A program made the translations under genes and the position numbers. This document shows positions 20,817 through 29,527 of a stretch of 64,000 nt of DNA, in pieces. Source of the stretch: Gordonia crocea. Lineage in GTDB: Bacteria > Actinomycetota > Actinomycetes > Mycobacteriales > Mycobacteriaceae. Below the pieces are notes generated by a model. It saw only the letters and a list, made by a program, of their open reading frames with translations, was not told the DNA's origin and did not search any database. Every line of letters begins with the position of its first letter. Position 1 is the stretch's first letter. The DNA is taken from assembly GCF_009932435.1 (NCBI RefSeq), contig NZ_BJOU01000001.1, positions 1,116,001-1,180,000 on the forward strand. The letters are read 5' to 3'.

Positions 20817-22051
20817 CCGACCATCAGCAGCATCAGCGCCAGCTGACCGGTGAGGTGGCGGCGGCGCGGAAGGATGCGCAGTGCCGCGTCGTGCGCGGCC
20901 ACGACGGCGAGCAGATGCCCGACGATGATGGCCGCGACGGCCAGCACCGACAAGGCGGTCGGATGGTCGGTGAACGGGGTCCACATGGCCGGTGTGCCGA
21001 GCCCCACGGCCTTGAGCCAGGAGTGGAGGACGACCTGACCGTCCTCGACGAAATACTTCGCGTAGTGCGCAACGAGGTAGCCCACCGCGATGGGGATCAG
21101 CGTGTGCGCCATCTCCCCGGGGATGGCCCGCCGCTGTGCGGGGGTCACGCCGCCGGTGGCCATCGTGGCGAGGCAGAAGGTCGCGCCCACGCCCAGGATG
21201 AACGCCGCCAGGATCGCGGTGCGCGCCGGGATACCGACCGCGCTGTGGGTGGCCGACCAGGCGTCGAACGCGGTTGATCCCAGCAAGACCGCGATGACCG
21301 CCACCGCCCCCGGCCAGGTGCCGTAGTCCGACAGCCCGCGCAAGGGGTTGCGCAGCACCAGCATCCGCGTCGACCGATCCCGTCCGAGCGGGCTCAACGT
21401 CGCAATGGTGGCGCTGTAGACCTCGAACGGCTCGGCGCGGGAGAACCAAGTGTCCCCGAAGACGACCGCGCCCACCGCGGTGATCACCAGGTAGGCGGCA
21501 CACCACCACGCGACGGCGCCGAAGCCCTTCTCGACGACGGCGAGCTCGAGCCAGACGAAGGCGAACAGGCCGGCCGCCGCGGGCCAGCGTCCCAGCCATT
21601 GTGGGTAGTCGAGCAGGCCGCGCCGGGGAGGCCGCCCCACCGCCGCCGACCCCCACCGGTGCAGGGTGCGCACCGGCGACAGGAACCGCCCGACCGGGCC
21701 GAACAGCAGCGACGTCGGGACCAACCCGGCCCACAGCCAGATGAAGAAGGCCCCGACCAGCGGGTTGTCGTGCTCGTCGCGGGCGAGGAACCCGGTGGTC
21801 ACGGCGCCGACCGCGACAGCGATGCCGAGCACCCCCAGTGCGGTGCGCAGGACGGGGGAATCGGCCAGCCGGGTCAGCCCGGGGAGAACGGCCACGTGCT
21901 TGTCCGGGCCCAGCCGCGGCGACTTCCAGGCGAAGGCGAGCACCAGGAAGGAGATCGCCAGCGCCCACGACCCGCCGATCAGCGCATAGGTGATGTCCAC
22001 CGGGAACGCCGCGGCCTCGCCGGTCCCGTGGGCCAGCAGTTGCGTCACCAC
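20777..22051 (-). CDS. Polytopic membrane protein, last gene of a three-gene membrane locus
   Basis: 424 residues with about ten hydrophobic helices. The N-terminus (VTQLLAHGTGEAAAFPVDI, then GGSWALAISFLVLAFAWKSPR) recalls actinobacterial membrane proteins that are often auto-labelled fenitrothion hydrolase. I do not trust that label as a function. Histidines near helix ends (LIPIAVGYLVAHYAKYF, IIVGHLLAVVAAHD) could bind metal, which is inference. The start is GTG 22051 or GTG 22048; 22048 would make a GTGA overlap with the upstream gene. The three genes are tightly spaced and must be expressed together. Confidence 0.6.
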   Translation of the reverse strand: MVTQLLAHGTGEAAAFPVDITYALIGGSWALAISFLVLAFAWKSPRLGPDKHVAVLPGLTRLADSPVLRTALGVLGIAVAVGAVTTGFLARDEHDNPLVGAFFIWLWAGLVPTSLLFGPVGRFLSPVRTLHRWGSAAVGRPPRRGLLDYPQWLGRWPAAAGLFAFVWLELAVVEKGFGAVAWWCAAYLVITAVGAVVFGDTWFSRAEPFEVYSATIATLSPLGRDRSTRMLVLRNPLRGLSDYGTWPGAVAVIAVLLGSTAFDAWSATHSAVGIPARTAILAAFILGVGATFCLATMATGGVTPAQRRAIPGEMAHTLIPIAVGYLVAHYAKYFVEDGQVVLHSWLKAVGLGTPAMWTPFTDHPTALSVLAVAAIIVGHLLAVVAAHDAALRILPRRRHLTGQLALMLLMVGYTFTGLWLLFGG

Positions 22052-22242
22052 CGGTCCTCGTCGCGCTCGGACTCGGGCAGCTCATCCTCGTCGAGGAAAG
22101 CGCCCTCCTCCTCGCGGTCGGCCTCGTCGCGGCGCCGGTCGCGCAGCACCATCGTCACGATGACGGCGACGACGATGAAAGCCGGGACGAAAGCCGGGAT
22201 CGCGGTGACGACCGAGTGGTCGGCCAGGTAGACCGGGTCCAT
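22045..22242 (-). CDS. Small single-pass membrane protein
   Basis: 65 residues: a short exterior head, one membrane helix (AIPAFVPAFIVVAVIVTMVL), then a strongly charged cytoplasmic tail (RDRRRDEADREEEGAFLDED). It starts 4 nt after the upstream gene and its stop overlaps the downstream start, so it is a real member of the locus. It may be a small subunit or assembly factor; there is no recognised family. Confidence 0.6.
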   Translation of the reverse strand: MDPVYLADHSVVTAIPAFVPAFIVVAVIVTMVLRDRRRDEADREEEGAFLDEDELPESERDEDRW

Positions 22243-22246
22243 CCCG

Positions 22247-24226
22247 CTACGCCGAGGAGGTAGCGGCCGGGGTTCGCTTGGCCGACGACCCGCGCTTGCC
22301 CTGGAACTTCAGCGGCGCCTGGTCCTCCCGGGGGAAATAGGCGGCGTTGATGCGGGCCGCACCCCAGCACAAGACCCAGATGAGCGCGATGGTCATCGCG
22401 GCCACCACCCACGTCGCCGCGGAGAACAGCCACGCCGGGTGGTCGAAGTTGCGCTCGCGCTGCAGGACGTCGATCTCGCGGCCCAGCGGACGCACGATGT
22501 GCGGGGTGGCGGCGACGCCGGCAGCCCCGATCGCCGAATCGGCGGCCATGAAGATCGGCAGCGCGGTCAGCATCGTGCCGTCTTGGACGCGCAGCACGGT
22601 CTTCCAATTGCCGTCCACCGGAACCGGCTTGGTGGAGCGGTACCGACCCGGCCCCACCTTCTCCAGGCGGTCGATCACCAACCCGCGCAGCGTGTCGCCG
22701 CCGCCCTGCCAGGCGAGGATGGTGACCCATTCGGGATCGTCGCTGATGAGGTCGGTCGGCGCGATCTCGACGTCGGCGGTCACCATTCGGAACCCGTCGA
22801 CCGGCGCGGCCTCGGTAAGCGCAATGGTGGCCGAGGCGTTCTGCGGGACGGTGATGTGCAACCCCCAGAGGGTCGAACCGGCCACGACGAGGATCATCGC
22901 CACCACGATCGAACGGCGTACCGCCGGGCGGGGCAGCGGTCGGGGCTGCAGCGCGCGGACCAGCAGTCCGGCGGTGAGGCCGACCGTCACGCCGACGGGG
23001 ATCCCGACGGCCAGGGCCGAGGGCCACAGGCTCGCGGGCCACGGGGTGACGAACATCGAACCGACCCACAGCGACTCGCCGAACGCGCCCACGGTCGCGC
23101 CCGCCAGCCCGGCGACGGCGCCGAAGGTCAACGCGTTGTCGCGCAGGCGCGGGATGAGGGCCAACAACTCGACCACCACGGCGATGGCCAGGTACAGCGG
23201 GAAGGTGTTGGTCGGTTCGCCGAGGATCGGGCCGACGAGGACGGCCACGACGGTCCGGATGACCGCGGCGAAGGCCACCGCGATGATCGCCCCGCCGGTA
23301 CCGGCCCACAGGCGGGCGACCACGCAGCCGAAGACGCCGGCGGCGATCATCAGCATCGGGTGGAAGAGGAGGCGGAACTGCTGGACGCCGAAGTCGAACT
23401 CGACCTGGAACACCGACAGTCCGATGAGCAGACCGCCGCAGGCCAGGCTCTGGGAGATCTTGGTCATGGTCGGGCCGACCACCCACGCGGGGATCTGCCA
23501 GCCGAACAGGCGCGACGGCTCGCCGGTGGGGACCTGCTGCTTCTGCTTGCTCGCGGTGGCGGCCAGGTAGCCCTCGTGCATGAGCAGGATGATCGCGATC
23601 AGGGAGAATCCCGCGCCGCCGATCAACATCAGGTGCGTCGGGCCCCAGAGGGTCACATCCTGGCCGAAGATGCGGTGCCAGATGTCGTCGAGGGGGAAGC
23701 CGATCAGCGCGTAGAGGCCACAGGCCGCGACGAGGATCCCGGCCGTCGGGCTGAACCAGTCACGGGTGATCCGCACCGCGGCCATGCCGGGCTTGGCGAC
23801 CGAGCGGTCGTCGTTGCGCGGCAGGATCATCGCGAGTGCGCCGGCGATGAAGAGGAAGAACAGGCCGACGAGGATGAAGTAGTGCGCCGGGTTGGCCAGC
23901 GGCCCGTCGTCGCGGCCGCGGCCGATGTGCAGGCTGACGTCCCAGATGAAGCCGAGGAAGGCGGTCAGGATCGTCGTGGTGAACAGGAAGACCGGGATGA
24001 CCGACCAGGTGGGGCGGTCGCCGATCCGGCCCAGCCAGCTCGCCCAGTCCTGGAGCCAGTCGGACTTGTACGTGCGGTGGCGGTAGGCGATCCACAACAG
24101 CAGGATCGAGACGACGGCGGCGACGGCGGTCATCCCGAAGACCTGGTCGAGGGCGGCACCGCCACCGGCGTCGGCGGCGAGGTTCGCCGGGTGCGCGCCG
24201 GCCGCGTACATGTCGGAGGTAAGCAT
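22247..24226 (-). CDS. Large polytopic membrane protein with an exported beta-domain
   Basis: 659 residues. About eleven membrane helices occupy the first 460 residues. Then comes an exported segment (about 460-590) with GPGRYRSTKPVPVDGNWKTV, which looks like the FixH/YtkA or CopC-type beta-sandwich used in copper handling. A last helix (SAATWVVAAMTIALIWVLCW) and a basic tail follow. The fold assignment is pattern-based and weak. ATG 24226 is preferred because CATACT lies 6 nt before it (leaderless type). A palindrome at 24259-24272 covers its -35 region. Function unknown; metal-related membrane work is one guess. Confidence 0.55.
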   Translation of the reverse strand: MLTSDMYAAGAHPANLAADAGGGAALDQVFGMTAVAAVVSILLLWIAYRHRTYKSDWLQDWASWLGRIGDRPTWSVIPVFLFTTTILTAFLGFIWDVSLHIGRGRDDGPLANPAHYFILVGLFFLFIAGALAMILPRNDDRSVAKPGMAAVRITRDWFSPTAGILVAACGLYALIGFPLDDIWHRIFGQDVTLWGPTHLMLIGGAGFSLIAIILLMHEGYLAATASKQKQQVPTGEPSRLFGWQIPAWVVGPTMTKISQSLACGGLLIGLSVFQVEFDFGVQQFRLLFHPMLMIAAGVFGCVVARLWAGTGGAIIAVAFAAVIRTVVAVLVGPILGEPTNTFPLYLAIAVVVELLALIPRLRDNALTFGAVAGLAGATVGAFGESLWVGSMFVTPWPASLWPSALAVGIPVGVTVGLTAGLLVRALQPRPLPRPAVRRSIVVAMILVVAGSTLWGLHITVPQNASATIALTEAAPVDGFRMVTADVEIAPTDLISDDPEWVTILAWQGGGDTLRGLVIDRLEKVGPGRYRSTKPVPVDGNWKTVLRVQDGTMLTALPIFMAADSAIGAAGVAATPHIVRPLGREIDVLQRERNFDHPAWLFSAATWVVAAMTIALIWVLCWGAARINAAYFPREDQAPLKFQGKRGSSAKRTPAATSSA

Positions 24227-24258
24227 TGGCTGAGTATGGCACGGCGAACCGCTGTATG

Positions 24259-24272
24259 ACAATGAGCATTGT
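24259..24272. promoter_or_regulatory. Palindromic operator candidate upstream of the membrane locus
   Basis: ACAATG and CATTGT, separated by AG, form a perfect 6-bp inverted repeat. Partial symmetry extends about 3 bp on each side. It sits 33 nt before ATG 24226, over its -35 position, and 84 nt before the divergent enoyl-CoA-hydratase-like gene. It is AT-rich in a GC-rich genome. It resembles metalloregulator boxes loosely, but its two-base centre does not match the 7-1-7 Fur/Zur layout. Confidence 0.5.
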
Positions 24273-24342
24273 AATGGTCCGGCCGGGCTGCTGGACGTCC
24301 ACGCGGAGCCGCTCATGGGATCGCCATCGGATCGCAGGTCGG

Positions 24343-24348
24343 TAGGGT
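24343..24348 (+). promoter_or_regulatory. Likely leaderless -10 box
   Basis: TAGGGT, then 7 nt, then ATG 24356 of the hydratase-family gene. Confidence 0.4.
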
Positions 24349-24355
24349 GTGCGTC

Positions 24356-25357
24356 ATGTCTTCCATCATGACCGCGGTCGCCAACGGTGTTGGCGAAATC
24401 GTCCTCAATCGGCCGAAAGCCCTCAACGCCCTCGACCAGGAGATGATCGACGATCTAACCCCGGTCTTGCAGCGGTGGGCCGACGACCCGTCGGTGGCGA
24501 CCGTCTTGGTGACCTCGGGGATCGACCGGGCGTTCTGCGCCGGCGGCGACATCCGCGCGATCCGGGACTTCGCGCTGGCCGGCGACTCGGCGGCGATCAC
24601 GCGCTACTTCAGCTCCGAGTACACGCTCGACCAGCTGATCGCCAATTTCCCGAAGCCGTATGTCGCGCTCATCGACGGCGCCGCCATGGGCGGCGGTCTG
24701 GGTATCAGCGTCCACGGTGAGGTGCGGGTGGTCACCGAAAAGGCGCTGGTCGCGATGCCCGAGACCGCGATCGGGTTCTTCCCCGACATCGGGTCGACCT
24801 ACTTCCTGCCGCGGCTGCCGGTCGGGGTCGGGCGTTGGCTGGGGCTGACCGGCGCGCGGATCCGCGGCACGCAGGCGATCGAGGTGGGGCTGGCCACGCA
24901 CTCGGTCGCCTCGGCCTCGGTCGGCGACCTCGCCGATGCGATCCGCTCCGGGGTGCCGCTGGGGGAGGCGCTGTCCCGTTTCGACGAGGCGCCCGCCGCC
25001 GACCCGCTGCCGCTGCGCGCGATCGCCGACTACTTCGGCGGTACCGACTCGGTGCCCGCGGTCCTCGGCGGGCTGCGCGGTGGCGACGACTGGGCCCGCG
25101 AGATGGCCGCGTTGATGGACGGGTGCTCGCCCACGAGTCTGGTGGTCACCGCGGACATGATCGCCCGCGGGGCGACGAGCTCGTTGGACCAGTGCTTCGA
25201 CCGGGAGCTCCACGCCGCCGAGCAGATCACCGTGACCCCCGATTTCGCGGAGGGGGTGCGCGCCGTCCTCGTCGACAAGGATCGACAGCCCGCCTTCACC
25301 CCGGCGTCGATCGACGACGTCGATCCGGCCGTCGTCCGCCGGATCGTCGGGGACTGA
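24356..25357 (+). CDS. Enoyl-CoA hydratase/isomerase family, 3-hydroxyisobutyryl-CoA hydrolase-like
   Basis: 333-residue crotonase-fold protein. It has IVLNRPKALNALDQEM, the oxyanion-hole segments GIDRAFCAGGDIRAI and GAAMGGGLGISVHGEVRV, and the ETAIGFFPDIGSTYFLPRL stretch typical of 3-hydroxyisobutyryl-CoA hydrolases, an enzyme of valine breakdown. The C-terminal extension of about 80 residues also fits that subgroup. Other CoA substrates remain possible. Start ATG 24356 is favoured over GTG 24347. Confidence 0.8.
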   Translation: MSSIMTAVANGVGEIVLNRPKALNALDQEMIDDLTPVLQRWADDPSVATVLVTSGIDRAFCAGGDIRAIRDFALAGDSAAITRYFSSEYTLDQLIANFPKPYVALIDGAAMGGGLGISVHGEVRVVTEKALVAMPETAIGFFPDIGSTYFLPRLPVGVGRWLGLTGARIRGTQAIEVGLATHSVASASVGDLADAIRSGVPLGEALSRFDEAPAADPLPLRAIADYFGGTDSVPAVLGGLRGGDDWAREMAALMDGCSPTSLVVTADMIARGATSSLDQCFDRELHAAEQITVTPDFAEGVRAVLVDKDRQPAFTPASIDDVDPAVVRRIVGD

Positions 25358-25375
25358 ACCGGCCGACCGGTCCGG

Positions 25376-26470
25376 TTAGGGCTTCACCTCGAACCACCCG
25401 GACAGGGGGATAGCGTCGGGATTCGCCTGCGCGGGCGGTACTGGATGGCCGGGCGCCGGCGGTGCTGGATTGCCGGGCGCCGGCGGTGCTGGATTGCCGG
25501 GCGCCGGCGGTGCGGGTTGCCCGGGCGCCGCGGTCGGCGTCTCCTCGTCGTCGGCGTCTGGCGTCGAATCGTCGGGCCCGAGCGGGTTTTCCTTCATCGG
25601 GAGGGCGTTGGGGCAGGCGAAATGTCCGGCCGCACGATGCGAGGACATCGCCACGATTTTGAGCGGGCACCCGGTGGCCAGGTAGTACTTGCCGCCCAGC
25701 GAGACTCCGATGTCCGCCGGGATGGTGGTGACCAGCGGTCCGATGGTGGGCCGCACCGGGCCGAGCGGGGGCAGCACCCCGCCGGTGAGGGCCACGGCCG
25801 CGAACGAGATCTGGCCGCCTTCGTTGCCCCGGCCGCGGAAGGTGAAGAGCAGCCCGTCCGGCGGTACCTCGGGCGAGCGGTTGCCCCACTTGCGGAACGA
25901 CACGCATTCGTCGGACTCGGCGTCGGGGGCGGTGGGAGCATTGGTGACCGGGACGGCCTGGTGCCCGGACGGGCCGTTCAGCCCGGAATGGTGATGGCGG
26001 TGGTGGGCCGGCGGATAGCCCGGGGCCGGCGGGGGAACCGGGGCCGGTACGTTCTGCGGCGGTGCCGGATTCGGGAGCACATTGGGCGGTGGGACCGGCG
26101 TGGGGGGGACCGGGGTGGGCGGGACCGGTGCCGGTGGGATCCCGGGGCCCGGCGGCGGGGTCGGGGTGCCGGGGATCGGGGTGGGTGCCGCCGACGGCGT
26201 CGTGGGCCGGGGATGGCGGTCCTTCGGGAGCGCCACCAGCATCGAGCCGCGCTCGAACACCAGATTCGCCCCCGAGCGGTACACGCGTCCGTCGGAGGGG
26301 ATCTCCTGGCATTCACGCATTGAGACCCGCGGGGTGCCGGGACGGGCCGCCGACGGATCGGGGCTGGTCGGCGCGGGTTCGGGGTCCCCCGAACAGGCGG
26401 TCACGGCGACCAGCGCGGCGGCTGCCACCGCGGTGGCGGCGACGAGCGGGTGGCGGCGGCGCGGCGTCAT
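25376..26470 (-). CDS. Proline-rich lipoprotein, unknown function
   Basis: 364 residues. A signal peptide with lipobox VAVTACSG puts the acylated Cys near residue 26. A Pro-rich spacer follows (about 95-190, TPTPPPGPGIPP type, with PVPPTPVPPTPVPPP), then a folded region holding ECVSFRKWGNRSPE, FTFRGRGNEGGQISF and YYLATGCPLKIV, and a C-terminal PAPPAPGN repeat. The spacer probably crosses the cell wall. The ATG at 26470 shares a base with the prfC stop (TGATG), so it is coupled to prfC. No family recognised. Confidence 0.7.
   Translation of the reverse strand: MTPRRRHPLVAATAVAAAALVAVTACSGDPEPAPTSPDPSAARPGTPRVSMRECQEIPSDGRVYRSGANLVFERGSMLVALPKDRHPRPTTPSAAPTPIPGTPTPPPGPGIPPAPVPPTPVPPTPVPPPNVLPNPAPPQNVPAPVPPPAPGYPPAHHRHHHSGLNGPSGHQAVPVTNAPTAPDAESDECVSFRKWGNRSPEVPPDGLLFTFRGRGNEGGQISFAAVALTGGVLPPLGPVRPTIGPLVTTIPADIGVSLGGKYYLATGCPLKIVAMSSHRAAGHFACPNALPMKENPLGPDDSTPDADDEETPTAAPGQPAPPAPGNPAPPAPGNPAPPAPGHPVPPAQANPDAIPLSGWFEVKP
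25443..25530 (-). repeat. 24-bp tandem repeat in the lipoprotein C-terminus
   Basis: About 3.6 copies of a 24-bp unit (starts at 25443, 25467, 25491, 25515) differ by one or two bases and encode PAPPAPGN units. Copy number can change without a frameshift. Confidence 0.85.
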
Positions 26471-28101
26471 CAGTCGCCCGCCGCGACGAGCGGTTCCAGG
26501 GTCAAGTCCGGATGCTCCTTCTCGATGTACTGCAGTCGCCATTTGTCGCTGAACAAGGCCAACAGCGCACCGTCGGTCCGGGTGAACACCTCGACGCCGC
26601 GCTGCCGGTCGAGCTCGGCGCTGCTGTTCTCGTCGGTGCGGCGGGCCAGCGAGTAGCCGAGCGGTTCCAACAGCGTTTCGACGGTGAACTCGGCGAGCAT
26701 CCGCGCGGTCACGACCTCGAACTGCATCGGCCCCACCGCGGCCAGGACCGGGGAGGCATCGCCGCGGGTGTTGTTGCGCAGCACCTGGACCACGCCCTCG
26801 GACTCCAGTTGGTCCATCGCCTTGCGGAACTGTTTGTACTTGCCGGCCGTGCGGGCGCGCAGCGTGGCGAAGTGTTCCGGGGCGAAGGAGCCGATCGGCG
26901 GGAACTCGACCCGCGGGCCGTCGAACAGGGTGTCGCCGGGCGCGAGCGCGGTGGCGTTCACCAGTCCGACCACGTCACCGGGGAAGGCGGTGTCCACGGT
27001 CGAGCGGTCGCGGCCGAAGACCGCCTGGGCGTACTTCGTCGCGAAGGGGCGGCCGGTCTGGGCGTGGGTGACCACCATGCCGCGCTCGAACTCGCCGGAG
27101 ACGATGCGCATGTAGGCGAGCCGGTCGCGGTGGCTCGAGTCCATCCCGGCCTGGACCTTGAAGACGACGGCCGAGAACGGGTCGGTGACCTCGCGGACGG
27201 TCCCGTCGACGTCGGCCCGCCCCGCCGGTGCCGGCGCGTAGGAGACCAGGGCCTCCAGGAGCTGGCGCACACCGAAGTTCAGCATCGCCGAGGTGAAGAT
27301 CATCGGCGAGGTCTCGCCGGCCAGGAACAGTTCCTGGTCGTGGTCCTGGCCCATCTCCGAGAGCAATTCGCTCTCCTCGACTGCGGCGGTCCACGCGTCA
27401 GCCTCGGTCGCCGCGGCGGTCTCGGCGTCGAGCAGTTCCTCCGGGGCGATCTTGGCCCCGCCCGCGGTGCGGGAGAACTTGATGTACTTCCCGCTGCGGC
27501 GGTCGTAGAGGCCGCGGAAGTCGCCGGCGATGCCGACCGGGACGTAGAGCGGCGTCGGCGTCAGGCCGATGCGCTCGGAGATCTCGTCGATCAACTCCAG
27601 TGGCGTCTGTCCCGGCCGGTCCCACTTGTTGACCACGGTGATCACCGGGATGCCGCGGTGGCGGCACACCTGGAACAGTTTCAGGGTCTGGGGTTCGAGG
27701 CCCTTGGCGGCATCGATGAGCATGACGGCCGCGTCGACGGCGGTCAGCACCCGGTAGGTGTCCTCGGAGAAGTCGGCGTGGCCCGGTGTGTCGACCAGGT
27801 TGATCACGTTGGGCAGTGCCGAGGGGTCCGGGTCGTCGTTGGCCAAGCCCGTCGGCGTGTAGTTGAACTGCAGCGCCGTCGAGCTCACCGAAATCCCGCG
27901 GGCCTTCTCCATCTCCATCCAGTCCGAGACGGTGGCCTTGCGGCCCGCCTTGCCGTGGACGGCGCCGGCCTCGCTGATCATGCGGGCGTGCAGGGCCAGG
28001 GCTTCGGTCATCGTCGACTTACCCGCGTCGGGGTGGGAGATGATGGCGAAGGTGCGCCGCCGACGAACCTCGCGCGCAATGGTGTCGGGGCTGGAACTCA
28101 C
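26470..28101 (-). CDS. prfC: Peptide chain release factor 3
   Basis: 543-residue translational GTPase that recycles RF1/RF2. G motifs: ISHPDAGKST (P-loop), LVDTPGHADFSEDT (G3) and TVVNKWDRPG (G4). MEMEKARGISVSSTALQF is the RF3 switch region, and FGVRQLLEALVSYAPAP the domain II entry. GTG 28101 is used because it places the P-loop about 25 residues in; upstream in-frame sequence belongs to the TetR gene. It overlaps the TetR stop by 4 nt and the lipoprotein start by 1 nt. Confidence 0.94.
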   Translation of the reverse strand: MSSSPDTIAREVRRRRTFAIISHPDAGKSTMTEALALHARMISEAGAVHGKAGRKATVSDWMEMEKARGISVSSTALQFNYTPTGLANDDPDPSALPNVINLVDTPGHADFSEDTYRVLTAVDAAVMLIDAAKGLEPQTLKLFQVCRHRGIPVITVVNKWDRPGQTPLELIDEISERIGLTPTPLYVPVGIAGDFRGLYDRRSGKYIKFSRTAGGAKIAPEELLDAETAAATEADAWTAAVEESELLSEMGQDHDQELFLAGETSPMIFTSAMLNFGVRQLLEALVSYAPAPAGRADVDGTVREVTDPFSAVVFKVQAGMDSSHRDRLAYMRIVSGEFERGMVVTHAQTGRPFATKYAQAVFGRDRSTVDTAFPGDVVGLVNATALAPGDTLFDGPRVEFPPIGSFAPEHFATLRARTAGKYKQFRKAMDQLESEGVVQVLRNNTRGDASPVLAAVGPMQFEVVTARMLAEFTVETLLEPLGYSLARRTDENSSAELDRQRGVEVFTRTDGALLALFSDKWRLQYIEKEHPDLTLEPLVAAGD

Positions 28102-28847
28102 CCGTCGAGGATACCGGGGGTGTCGGGCCGGGGTGCCGTCCGCATGGCTTCGATCGTGCGGATCGCGCGGGCGATCGTCTGCTCGAAGAGGTCGTCGGCC
28201 GATCGCGGCGGCAGTCGAAGGGCCTCGCGGGCCAAGGGGGCGACGGCGTCGGGGTGGGCATCGAGCCACGGCGGCGGAACCGGGGCGGCCAGGGCGACGC
28301 GCAGTTCGTCGGGGGTGCGGTCGTAGCGGTAGTCGACGAGCAGGGCGAAGCCGAAGACGTCGGTGAGGAATTGCTGGCGCCAGAGCAGGGCGTCGGGCAG
28401 GGACAGCCCGATTCTCGTCAGGGAGGCGAGGAGCTGTTCGGGGAGCAGGATTCGGCCCTCGGGGAGTTCGGACGGCGTGACGGTCTCGTCAAACGCGAAC
28501 AGGACACCGCGGCCGATGCGTCGGTAGGCCTCGCGGGTGCCCCGGTAGAGCTGGCGGACCCCGGCACGCCAATCGTCGACGTCGAAGACGTGCTCGGCTT
28601 GCAGGTCGATGATCCGGGCCGCGAGAAGGTCGACCACCTCCTGCCGATCGGCGACGTGGCGGTACAGGGCGCGCACGGTGACGTCGAGGTTCTGGGCGAG
28701 GGTGCGCATCGTGAGCGCGCCGAACCCCTCGTCGGCGACGAGGCGCAGCGCGGCGTCGGTGATCGTGTCACGGCTCAGCGGCGGGTGCGGCCCGTCGATG
28801 CGGGGCCGACCGCGCGGCCTCGTCGACTTCCCGGTCGCAGGTGCCAT
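28098..28847 (-). CDS. TetR-family transcriptional regulator
   Basis: 249 residues. The N-terminal helix-turn-helix (about residues 28-72) shows ITDAALRLVADEGFGALTMR, TLAQNLDVTVRALYRHV and ADRQEVVDLLAARI. The large C-terminal ligand domain, with a TetR_C-type LFAFDETVTPSELPEGR region, is like the TetR class of RNA_pol-independent repressors. Start ATG 28847 has TAGCCT 6 nt upstream (28854-28859), so it is probably leaderless. It is the first gene of the run with prfC and the lipoprotein. Target unknown. Confidence 0.88.
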   Translation of the reverse strand: MAPATGKSTRPRGRPRIDGPHPPLSRDTITDAALRLVADEGFGALTMRTLAQNLDVTVRALYRHVADRQEVVDLLAARIIDLQAEHVFDVDDWRAGVRQLYRGTREAYRRIGRGVLFAFDETVTPSELPEGRILLPEQLLASLTRIGLSLPDALLWRQQFLTDVFGFALLVDYRYDRTPDELRVALAAPVPPPWLDAHPDAVAPLAREALRLPPRSADDLFEQTIARAIRTIEAMRTAPRPDTPGILDG

Positions 28848-28920
28848 GCGTCGAGGCTATCGCGCCGCAGAAGAAATACATGTCACGTTGACTTATGCGC
28901 GTGTGCTGCTCTAGCGTCGC

Positions 28921-28939
28921 TAAGGCAAGCCTTACCGAG
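28921..28939 (+). promoter_or_regulatory. IdeR/DtxR-type iron box
   Basis: TAAGGCAAGCCTTACCGAG matches 16 of 19 positions of the IdeR consensus TWAGGTWAGSCTWACCTWA. It lies 64 nt before the secreted-protein gene that precedes the siderophore-interacting protein. Iron-dependent repression of both is the likely role. Confidence 0.7.
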
Positions 28940-29002
28940 GACCCCAGTCCGGGCGCTCCCGGAGCTTGTCGATGAGGACGAAAAAGACAAGGGGACTCGA
29001 CG

Positions 29003-29488
29003 ATGATCACGAGACTGACGGTGGCCTGCCTGTCGGCACTACTGCTGGCACTGGGCCTGGCCGCGCCGGCCAACGCCGACTCGACGGTGAAACAATCCAA
29101 GACCGGCGACCTGTACGTGCGCGCTGAACGGCCGTCCGCCAAGCAACTCGAGCTGCAGTACGTCGCGATGTGGAATCCGGCGATCGGCGAGGCGCCGAAA
29201 CTGGCGAACAGCTACCGGGGCGACACGCCGCAGCTGCGTAAGAACATCAAGATGTTGAAGAACTTCGGCCAGAGCTATGACCTGCTGTCGATCACCATCC
29301 GTGCGACCGCGGCGCCGGCGATTTCCGGGACCACGATGTCGGTGCCGATCATCGGCACCATCGCCGGATTCCCGGCCCAGAAGCTGAAGGGGCACTACGT
29401 CCGCGACGATGGCCGCTGGAAGCTCGATTGGAAGGCCACCTGTGCCGAAATCGGCGGGTGCAACGGCAACCCTCAGTGGGGATACTGA
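29003..29488 (+). CDS. Small secreted protein
   Basis: 161 residues with a clear signal peptide (LTVACLSALLLALGLAAPANA, cleavage after ANA near residue 28). The mature part ends with GHYVRDDGRWKLDWKATCAE and has two cysteines (in KATCAEIGGCNG). The end recalls the C-terminal domain of mycobacterial low-molecular-weight antigen MTB12-like proteins, but I hold this loosely. An iron box lies upstream, and the siderophore-interacting protein gene starts 40 nt downstream. That suggests an iron-regulated exported protein. Confidence 0.7.
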   Translation: MITRLTVACLSALLLALGLAAPANADSTVKQSKTGDLYVRAERPSAKQLELQYVAMWNPAIGEAPKLANSYRGDTPQLRKNIKMLKNFGQSYDLLSITIRATAAPAISGTTMSVPIIGTIAGFPAQKLKGHYVRDDGRWKLDWKATCAEIGGCNGNPQWGY

Positions 29489-29527
29489 GCAGCCGCACGA
29501 CACCCCTCCCGCACCAAGAGAGAGCAC

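Noticed and set aside
20777..22051. Fenitrothion hydrolase function
   Set aside because: Only a remembered automatic label for similar membrane proteins; nothing in the sequence supports organophosphate hydrolysis.
24256..24275. Zur or Fur box at the membrane locus
   Set aside because: The symmetry has a two-base centre and does not fit the 7-1-7 pattern; kept only as an unidentified operator.
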